A stretch of 55,495 nt of DNA from Bacteroidales bacterium UBA6229. Lineage in GTDB: Bacteria; Bacteroidota; Bacteroidia; Bacteroidales; F082. Position 1 is the first letter of the stretch. Each line of letters opens with the position of its first letter. Location of the stretch: contig DJWN01000037.1 of assembly GCA_002440975.1 (NCBI GenBank), positions 1 through 55,495 on the forward strand, given 5' to 3'. The notes under the pieces are model-generated. The model ran no database searches and was not told where the DNA came from. It saw only the letters and a list, made by a program, of their open reading frames with translations. Made by a program: the position numbers and the translations under genes. Shown here piece by piece: positions 50,124-55,495 of the stretch.

Positions 50124-51410
50124 TTAAACCACTTCCGCCACCACAAAAGTACTTCCTCCCACATACACCACATCCTTTGCGCCGGCGAGCTCGCGGGCAT
50201 GGCGGTAGGCCTCTGTTACCGTATGGTAAACCTCGCCCCTGAGCCCATAGTTAAAAGCCGTTCTTGAAAGCTCTTCTGCATCCAGCCCGCGGGGAATATC
50301 CGGGCGACAGAAATAATACTGGGCATTGGCTGGTAGCAACTGTAAAATATCATCCAACTTTTTATCATTCACCACACCCAGTACAACATGCAATTTTTCG
50401 TAACGTAACTGACTCAGCTGCATCATATTCAGACGGATTCCGGCAGCATTATGACCAGTATCTGCAACACAAAGCGGCATGCGCCCCAACACCTGCCAGC
50501 GCCCTTTGAGGCCTGTGAGCTGCACCACATTTTCCATCCCGTGCCACAAATCGTTGTCGGACCACTTAAAACGATCCCTGATCATATCCAACGCACACAC
50601 AGCCGTTACGAGATTCATCTGTTGATAATGCCCCAGCAGCGGTAATGCAAGGTCTTCGTAGTAAATCTGATCGCCCTTCCACAGATCGAATCGCTGGCTC
50701 ATCTGACTGTCCTGCTGTATGCGGCGGGCTTCGAAAAGCTGATCTGCAATATATATTTCAGTGCCTTGTTCGGTGGCTTTTTCCGTGAACACTTCCTGCA
50801 CTTCGGGCTGACTCTCCCCTATCACTACAGGCACTCCGGACTTAATGATCCCGGCCTTTTCGGTAGCGATTTTGGGTAAGGTGTCACCCAAAAACTGCAT
50901 ATGATCAAAACCGATATTGGTGATCACACTCAGCACAGGATGCACCAGATTGGTTGAATCCAGTCTGCCGCCCATGCCGGTTTCAATCACAGCAATATCC
51001 ACCTTTTCAGCAGCAAAATAATCAAAAGCCATCCCCACTGTCATTTCAAAAAATGAAAGCTGCATGGCTCCAAATTCCTGCTGATGCTTTTCAATAAATG
51101 AAACCACCTTTTCTTCCGGGATCAGCTCGCCATTGACGCGTATTCTCTCCCTGAAATCACGCAGGTGGGGCGAAGTGTATAAGCCTGTTTTGTAACCCGC
51201 AGTTTGCAATACCGCAGCAATCATATGCGATACAGATCCTTTGCCATTGGTGCCGGCAATATGGATGGCAGGGAAATGCTGCTGCGGATTGTCCAGCAAC
51301 TTCAGTAATCGGACGGTGTTGTCCAGATCGGCTTTGTAGGCAGCCGCTCCCACGCGTTGATACATGGGCAGCTGAGCAAACATCCATTGCAGGGTTTCGG
51401 AATAATTCAT
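50124..51410 (-). CDS. folC: Dihydrofolate synthase/folylpolyglutamate synthase
   Basis: A 428-residue cytosolic Mur-ligase-family enzyme that joins dihydropteroate to glutamate and then adds further glutamates to folate. The ATP loop is IHIAGTNGKGSVSHMI, followed by GLYTSPHLRDFRERI and the central VIETGMGGRLDSTNLVHP; the C-terminal domain has DTGHNAAGI and VLGVVNDKKLDDIL. Length and motif order are complete. A -7 box TATCTTTG on the minus strand (51415-51422) lies only 5 nt before the ATG, so its message may lack a leader. It marks the end of the core-gene part of the window. Confidence 0.95.
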   Translation of the reverse strand: MNYSETLQWMFAQLPMYQRVGAAAYKADLDNTVRLLKLLDNPQQHFPAIHIAGTNGKGSVSHMIAAVLQTAGYKTGLYTSPHLRDFRERIRVNGELIPEEKVVSFIEKHQQEFGAMQLSFFEMTVGMAFDYFAAEKVDIAVIETGMGGRLDSTNLVHPVLSVITNIGFDHMQFLGDTLPKIATEKAGIIKSGVPVVIGESQPEVQEVFTEKATEQGTEIYIADQLFEARRIQQDSQMSQRFDLWKGDQIYYEDLALPLLGHYQQMNLVTAVCALDMIRDRFKWSDNDLWHGMENVVQLTGLKGRWQVLGRMPLCVADTGHNAAGIRLNMMQLSQLRYEKLHVVLGVVNDKKLDDILQLLPANAQYYFCRPDIPRGLDAEELSRTAFNYGLRGEVYHTVTEAYRHARELAGAKDVVYVGGSTFVVAEVV

Positions 51411-51414
51411 GCGG

Positions 51415-51422
51415 CAAAGATA
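51415..51422 (-). promoter_or_regulatory. -7 box of folC, possible leaderless transcript
   Basis: The minus strand reads TATCTTTG, an exact TAnnTTTG match ending 4 nt before the folC ATG. With usual spacing, transcription would start at or within the start codon. Confidence 0.4.
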
Positions 51423-51560
51423 ACAAGTAGCTGCATCTTCAGCTTCTTGACCAAAAAGTTTTTTACTGAATTTTCGAGAAATGAAAAATCCACCTCAAGC
51501 TGTTGTTAAGTGTTATTGGGCCTTTATTTTTTACCCGTTCAATTCCTTAAATGATTGAGC

Positions 51561-51695
51561 CCACTCCGAAAAGTCAAAAAAAACTACTGATTTTTAGCTT
51601 TCTCCCGTTAGTGTTAGAGGTCAAAAAGCTAAAAATCAGCAGTTTTAAAAAGTCCCCCATGGGGGATTAAGGAGCTAATTGACTTTTCGGAGTGG
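51561..51695. mobile_element. 135-bp MITE-like element with nested inverted repeats
   Basis: Terminal 17-bp perfect inverted repeats (51561-51577, starting CCACTCCGAAAAGTC, and 51679-51695). Inside is a second pair of 22-nt arms with one mismatch (51580-51601 and 51625-51646, core CTGATTTTTAGC), and a 14-nt palindrome TCCCCCATGGGGGA (51653-51666). There is no coding sequence. The nested layout is that of a non-autonomous element or REP-type repeat. No clear target-site duplication is seen at its ends. The gap 51411-51822 holds nothing else except the attC-like site at its right end. Confidence 0.65.
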
Positions 51696-51757
51696 ATGCA
51701 TTGATTTGGTTATTTTGAAAATAATTTCCCGATTAACAGGATAGCCACTCAGGATCA

Positions 51758-51828
51758 GCTTAACCTTTTTCTGCCAGCCTGATCTACCTGGCAGCAGACA
51801 GGCATGGAATAAGTCATGTTTGTTATTG
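51758..51828 (-). repeat. attC-like site downstream of the DUF5700 gene
   Basis: On the minus strand the box CAATAACAA (51828-51820) contains the gene's own stop codon; about 55 nt later comes GTTAAGC (51764-51758), an exact match to the integron core GTTRRRY. Between them a 7-bp stem CTGCCAG/CTGGCAG (51771-51777, 51788-51794) with a 10-nt loop takes the place of the central attC hairpin. Size (about 70 bp) and order fit an attC site. The R'' box fits RYYYAAC only in part. Confidence 0.5.
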
Positions 51829-52917
51829 GTAATATTCCAATGTTATGCTTCTTAGGTAGTCCATAAATTCATCACTCAACTGAAATGTATTCAAGGTTTT
51901 AGCAGCTTTATTGTAAAGAGCAAAAAACGCAAAGGGATTAAAGAAAGTTTCCAGCATTTCATTTTCATGTCCAGCTTTCACAATTTGATTCGCCATGTAA
52001 AAACCGATTGCGTGACCATTGAATTTCACTATTTCTATCCACTCATCAATTGTTTCATTTTCAGATAACTCATTTTTAGCATATTCTAAAATCACTTGTT
52101 GAAGCTTTTCTAAATCTTCAGGAGCCTGATTGTATAGATTTACCATAACTTCTTTTAGTTCAGGTTCTTGTATTACAGTGGTATAATAATTCTTATATCC
52201 ATCAGTTTTATCAATAAGGTCTGCAATACCCTCATTCTGGAGCATATCTATCCCAAAATTCAAATCACATCTATGGTTGAAAGCATGGTTTTCGAATTTT
52301 TCCCTGTAATTATGAAAATATTCATGAGCAAGAAAGTTTATACGCTGCTCGTCCGTCATTTTATAAATTAGGTTTAAATCAAGGTATATGGCATCTTCTG
52401 CATTGGTTCCATCAGCATCCATGCAGTTAAAATATACTGTTTTAAATGTGAAGGATGTGTCAACTGGTTTCCCCAGAAAGCTAAACAATCTTAGTTTTGA
52501 TCTTTTAACAAAAGCATCGAAATTATAATTTTCCCGGAATGATTTAACAGCATCGTAACTTCCTATCATGTCGAGATAATTCGTCAGGATACGCTTTTGA
52601 AACATCAGTTTCCTGTTGTTGGCCATTTCCTCTTTCGAAAAACTTAACACACTATCCTTTACATCAGGCTCTTTGCTTCCAAAAGCCATAGCAATAGAAG
52701 CTTTTATCGTATTGATTACAAATTTGTTTTTTGAATCTGCATATTTCTTGTATCCGGTCGAATTGTCAAAATCAGTCCATTGCTCATCTGAAATTATTTT
52801 TCCATTTTGCAAAGTTGAAGTTACTTTAAAGAATTCATCAACCGAGGTTAAATCGACTGTTTGGGCAAATGAGGTGTTTAATTCCTGTCCGCTCACATAC
52901 TGAATAAAAATCAGCAA
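51823..52917 (-). CDS. Putative zinc-dependent peptidase, DUF5700 type
   Basis: A protein of 364 residues (as counted from the TTG at 52917) with the metalloprotease motif HEYFH inside NFLAHEYFHNYREKF (about residue 196), and a later glutamate in NEGIADLID that could be the third zinc ligand. TSVDEFFKVTSTLQNG near the start and the helical body match the DUF5700 family of putative peptidases. Probably exported: reading upstream gives KNLNTILFLLIFIQYVSGQE, a good signal peptide, but the only ATG (52965) is followed two codons later by a stop. So either a non-ATG start between 52956 and 52917 is used or the start region is damaged. Flanked by attC-like sites. Confidence 0.7.
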   Translation of the reverse strand: MLIFIQYVSGQELNTSFAQTVDLTSVDEFFKVTSTLQNGKIISDEQWTDFDNSTGYKKYADSKNKFVINTIKASIAMAFGSKEPDVKDSVLSFSKEEMANNRKLMFQKRILTNYLDMIGSYDAVKSFRENYNFDAFVKRSKLRLFSFLGKPVDTSFTFKTVYFNCMDADGTNAEDAIYLDLNLIYKMTDEQRINFLAHEYFHNYREKFENHAFNHRCDLNFGIDMLQNEGIADLIDKTDGYKNYYTTVIQEPELKEVMVNLYNQAPEDLEKLQQVILEYAKNELSENETIDEWIEIVKFNGHAIGFYMANQIVKAGHENEMLETFFNPFAFFALYNKAAKTLNTFQLSDEFMDYLRSITLEYYQ

Positions 52918-52978
52918 GAAGAGTATTGTGTTTAGATTTTTAATGGTGTTGAGAATTTAATGCATTAATGGATAGCTG

Positions 52979-53096
52979 CTATGCCCAGCGGCCGTTTTGC
53001 GGGCTTTGTCACTTTCACCAGCTACAAATTTTCTGCGTGGCACTACTATTTCAATTATCTCTTTCATAGACTATTGGGCCTAGGTGTTGTTATGGG
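52979..53096 (-). repeat. attC-like site downstream of the small T9SS gene
   Basis: The minus strand has CCATAACAA (53095-53087) 8 nt after the stop of the T9SS gene. The stretch that follows is bounded by an imperfect inverted repeat (CTATGCCCAG at 52979-52988 with TTGGGCCTAG at 53074-53083, eight of ten) and includes GCCGTTTTGCGGGC. About 118 nt, within the known size range of attC sites. The far core box is degenerate, so confidence is modest. Confidence 0.4.
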
Positions 53097-53102
53097 TAGA
53101 TT

Positions 53103-54002
53103 CTAGCTCTTAATTACTTTTTTTAAAGTTGTCTTCTCATTACCCGTCAGTCTGATAAAATAAATACCATTATTTAATTCTTTTATATCAATTTCTATTC
53201 TATCTGACATAATTTCAATTTTTCGGATCAATTTTCCGTTACATGCTAAAAGCTCTAGCCAATTGTATGCTTCTATATCATTTGAAAATTCAACGATTAC
53301 CGTGTTTTTCGCTGGATTAGGAAATATAGTAATGTCTTCATCTATTTCATTTATTTCATCAACTTTTACTAACCAGTCTGTACACGGACAAGCACCCGTG
53401 CAATTACTATCATCAATATATATCACTGTGTCATGCGAAAAACAACCAAAATAAGGATTTGATGCATCCAAAACTATATCAGGGTCATTTGGATAAAGAA
53501 GTCCATATCTGTAAACGCTTCCCATTCCTTCAATCCAGATGTCGGTCATGCCCAAATATGAATTTGTAAGAAACCAGGTTCTTCTGAATTGCCCGCTTAC
53601 AAAAGTTGAATCAATGTAATCTACAACTTTGTAATAATCCAGATTGTAATTGAGATTTGTTGAATAATAGATCGTATCTCCAACGTCTAATGTAAAATCA
53701 TAAAGTACGATTTCATTCGTAAAATTATGAAAGTAAATCTTTTTTTGAACTGTATCTTCACGAATTGCTCCGACAACACTCGAACCCCTTTGTGCAGCAA
53801 CATAAACTTCAATATATTGATTAGTTCCTATTGTAATTTCCTGTCCAAGAGAATCAATTACCGGCCATTCATATGGATAACTTAAACTTCCTGCAATTTT
53901 ATAATTCCATAAGGCATCCGAAGTTGGAAAATGAAAATAAGTCTGCGAAAACAATTTACCTGATAAAAGAATTGCAATCAAAATAATGGTAAATTTTCTC
54001 AT
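53103..54002 (-). CDS. Small secreted T9SS cargo protein
   Basis: A 299-residue protein with a signal peptide (KFTIILIAILLSGKLFSQ), a beta-rich middle with conserved-looking WNYKIAG and FTLDVGDTIYYS, a Cys-rich patch CTGACPCTDW, and a C-terminal T9SS type A sorting domain from ITIFPNPAKNTVIVEF to TTLKKVIKS. No enzyme motif. Such short T9SS proteins are frequent single-gene cargo in Bacteroidota accessory regions. Its ATG overlaps the stop of a 29-codon ORF, and a GTTRRRY box lies 22 nt upstream, so it looks like the content of one cassette. Confidence 0.75.
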   Translation of the reverse strand: MRKFTIILIAILLSGKLFSQTYFHFPTSDALWNYKIAGSLSYPYEWPVIDSLGQEITIGTNQYIEVYVAAQRGSSVVGAIREDTVQKKIYFHNFTNEIVLYDFTLDVGDTIYYSTNLNYNLDYYKVVDYIDSTFVSGQFRRTWFLTNSYLGMTDIWIEGMGSVYRYGLLYPNDPDIVLDASNPYFGCFSHDTVIYIDDSNCTGACPCTDWLVKVDEINEIDEDITIFPNPAKNTVIVEFSNDIEAYNWLELLACNGKLIRKIEIMSDRIEIDIKELNNGIYFIRLTGNEKTTLKKVIKS

Positions 54003-54088
54003 TGTGTTATTTTTTCAATTTGCACCCAACATATAAAACCCCACACCATTGCGTTTATATTCACCTTGTAGGTATGTCCTTTTTTCAT
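53999..54088 (-). CDS. 29-residue leader ORF coupled to the T9SS gene
   Basis: ATG at 54088, 29 codons, and a TGA that overlaps the ATG of the next gene (ATGA). The peptide starts MKKGHTYKVNINAMVWGF and has no known motif. It is read through the attC-like sequence 54024-54060. A -7-like box TACCTTTA on the minus strand (54111-54118) would start transcription about 16 nt before it. Short ORFs across attI or attC are known to help translation of cassette genes; that role is inferred, and chance is possible. Confidence 0.35.
   Translation of the reverse strand: MKKGHTYKVNINAMVWGFICWVQIEKITQ
54024..54060 (-). repeat. attC-like right end with GTTGGGT core
   Basis: On the minus strand ATATAAAC (54060-54053) pairs with GTTTTATAT (54039-54031, one bulge), followed at once by GTTGGGT (54030-54024), an exact GTTRRRY match. 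It lies 22 nt before the T9SS start, where an upstream cassette would end and this one begin. The matching left-hand box is not clear. Confidence 0.45.
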
Positions 54089-54228
54089 TGTTTTTAAACT
54101 TTTTACACCGTAAAGGTACAAATTTCACATCATCAAAGCAACCATTCCCAACAGAATTTGTCCTGAGATGCAGTGCTCCTTTCCTCTACTATTCGCGGAA
54201 TAATTAACTACATAAAATCATCACAAAT

Positions 54229-54762
54229 CTATTTTTTCCAATCTTTCTCTATCAGAGCGTACACCAGATCATCAACATATTTTCCATTTACAAATAAACT
54301 TTCAACAAAATGTGCTTCTTTTCTGAAGCCGATTCGTTCGACCAAACGGATTGAGCTCGTATTGTTTGGGTCTATTGATGTAATAATCCGATGTTTACGC
54401 AGCTCCTTAAATTAATAGTCAATTACTCTTTCAACCGATTCGGTGGCGTAACCTTTTTTCTGAAAATTTTTATTCACGGTACACCCTATTTCAACTTGTT
54501 TATTCTCTTTGTCGAGAAAGTGAATTCCCAAATCACCAATCACACATTGAGTTTGTTTCTCTACAATTACAAATTGAAACCAGGTAAAAGGCATATTAAT
54601 TTGAATCGCAGTATCGTTAATAAAGGTTTTTACATCCTCAATCGTTTCAGGAATCCAACCTTGAAATTTATTTATCTCACGATCACGCCTATATTCAAAT
54701 ATATCAATTTGATCATCAAGTGAAATCGGTCTGATTATCAGTCGTTTAGTTTCAAGTATCAT
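54229..54762 (-). pseudogene. GNAT-family acetyltransferase gene with an in-frame stop codon
   Basis: From ATG 54762 the frame reads MILETKRLIIRPISLDDQID, then VIGDLGIHFLDKENKQVEIG and NKNFQKKGYATESVERVIDY, stops at TAA (54414-54412), and goes on in the same frame as FKELRKHRIITSIDPNNTSS, then IRLVERIGFRKEAHFVESLF and ends at TAG (54231-54229). The joined product has 177 codons, the normal length, with the acetyl-CoA loop before the stop and the conserved ASIRLxEKxGF-type helix after it. One base change (TTA to TAA, leucine expected) explains the break. The first 116 residues alone lack part of the fold, so it is probably inactive. Confidence 0.85.
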
Positions 54763-54776
54763 TGTTTTAATTATTT

Positions 54777-54865
54777 TGTGAAACAACTTAAATAGCAAAT
54801 AATTACGCGTGCAATCTCGCGCAACCATAGCGTTTTATGCCCATTGATGTGTTCAATTGTTATGC
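54777..54865 (-). repeat. attC-like site downstream of the VOC gene
   Basis: The minus-strand box GCATAACAA (54865-54857) includes the stop codon of the VOC gene and resembles the start of Vibrio VCR-type attC sites. It is followed by CAATGGGCATAAAACGC and the short dyad TGCGCG-agatt-GCACGCG. About 90 nt. A good right-hand GTTRRRY box is not seen before the GNAT gene. Confidence 0.4.
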
Positions 54866-55243
54866 TTTAGCCTTTTCAAATTCGATCAGTTCAATAGGTA
54901 CCCCGTTATGTTCAATCATGGCAACTCTTGTTCCCTCTCCTGGAGAACTAGGAGGCGTGATAATATTAAATTTTCGTCTTGAAAGCTCCAAATCCAGGTC
55001 GTCAACTTCAAAGGCAATGTGTGGCACATTCTTTATCAAGTCGTTGACAGGACTATCCTTATCGAACCTCATCCACTCTATGCCATAGGAACTTGTCTCA
55101 AATCCTGAAACATAAAATTTAAGCTTTGGCAGGTATTTTTCATCCTTAACCGGCTTATCTGTGGGTATTCCTAAATGATGGTAACGCCACCCCCATTCTG
55201 ACATTGCCAAGGGGGATTCATGATCTCGTCTTTTCTTACTCAT
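54860..55243 (-). CDS. VOC-family (glyoxalase/bleomycin-resistance fold) protein
   Basis: A 127-residue soluble protein with the paired beta-alpha-beta units of the vicinal oxygen chelate fold: WGWRYHHLGIPTDKPV, then YGIEWMRFDKDSPVNDLIKN, VPHIAFEVDDLDLELS, and the last strand VAMIEHNGVPIELIEFEK, with His, His and Glu in the usual metal-ligand places. Reaction unknown; close relatives are annotated only as VOC proteins. The frame starts at a TTG (55258), but the ATG at 55243 or a Met at 55204 are better starts. Last gene of the array seen here; 55244-55495 upstream is A+T-rich with no gene I can support. Confidence 0.85.
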   Translation of the reverse strand: MSKKRRDHESPLAMSEWGWRYHHLGIPTDKPVKDEKYLPKLKFYVSGFETSSYGIEWMRFDKDSPVNDLIKNVPHIAFEVDDLDLELSRRKFNIITPPSSPGEGTRVAMIEHNGVPIELIEFEKAKA

Positions 55244-55495
55244 GATCAGTTGTGTCAATTATTTACGGTTATACCTTACGAATTGGCTGTGCTTTTATTG
55301 TTGATTTCAAAGTGTTTAACTTTCAAGTAACCCATCTATTCATTCAATTTTACTTCGTTTAAATCTAGCACTTTCTGGCCTGTGTTTTAAATTAGGTTTT
55401 AGCTGTATGTTGCTACTATTCTGACTTGATTATTTTTCTTATGTATGAATTGTTTCCCATATCAACTCTTATTAGTATCTTATCAATAATATTCG

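Overview
The window is chromosomal DNA of a member of the phylum Bacteroidota, most likely an environmental Bacteroidales-type organism. The evidence is a short 288-residue primary sigma factor, a SecA of 1100 residues, three secreted proteins with a type IX secretion (T9SS) type A C-terminal sorting domain, a 651-residue YidC with a large periplasmic domain, very few Shine-Dalgarno sites, and repeated promoter elements of the Bacteroidota type (TTTG about 19 nt before TAnnTTTG). No tRNA, rRNA, phage or IS transposase gene was found.

Layout. 0-6.2 kb: the tail of an outer-membrane barrel gene, a cupin protein, a copper unit (a regulator that joins a CxxC metal-binding-like N-terminus to an AraC helix-turn-helix, then a CopA-type P1B ATPase), a cluster of GTCCCGT palindromes, and two small DUF proteins. 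6.4-10 kb: an RhlE-type helicase and an envelope trio (AI-2E family permease, YtxH, holin-like). 10-24 kb: mostly leftward core genes (frr, a GT39-type glycosyltransferase, pyrH, a patatin/beta-barrel protein, a lipoprotein, secA, a thioredoxin-like protein, coaD, a Nudix hydrolase), then pyrE, an SRPBCC protein and birA. 24-28.9 kb: the rightward block rsfS-ftsH-LUD protein-cdsA-psd, covering ribosome silencing, membrane proteolysis and phospholipid synthesis. 28.9-37.9 kb: a HAD phosphatase, a SpoU methyltransferase, two large T9SS cargo proteins, a small conserved protein, a truncated globin and yidC. 38-44 kb: pyrG, a long GAPDH, rpoD and a Do/HtrA protease, all leftward. 44.2-49 kb: dapF, a GNAT protein, mltG, a phosphohexomutase and a DUF2279 protein. 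49.1-51.4 kb: two damaged genes (a nitroreductase remnant and a frameshifted CoA-binding protein) and folC.

The last 4 kb are different. They are visibly richer in A+T and hold four leftward accessory genes (a DUF5700-type peptidase, a T9SS protein, a GNAT gene broken by an in-frame stop, and a VOC protein). Three of the four end within or next to the same box, TTGTTATKG, followed by short inverted-repeat sequences; two boxes matching the integron core GTTRRRY (GTTAAGC, GTTGGGT) lie at cassette-like junctions. I read this as a cassette array of integron type with no integrase inside the window. A 135-bp MITE-like element lies at its left edge.

How the genes work together: most of the window is housekeeping for envelope building (secA, yidC, psd/cdsA, mltG, dapF, patatin/barrel protein), nucleotide synthesis (pyrE, pyrG, pyrH), cofactors (coaD, folC, birA) and proteostasis (ftsH, htrA). 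The parts most worth a second look are the cassette-like array, the copper regulator fusion, the palindrome clusters, and a LacI-type palindrome in front of the GAPDH gene. I found no clear new defence or enzymatic system.
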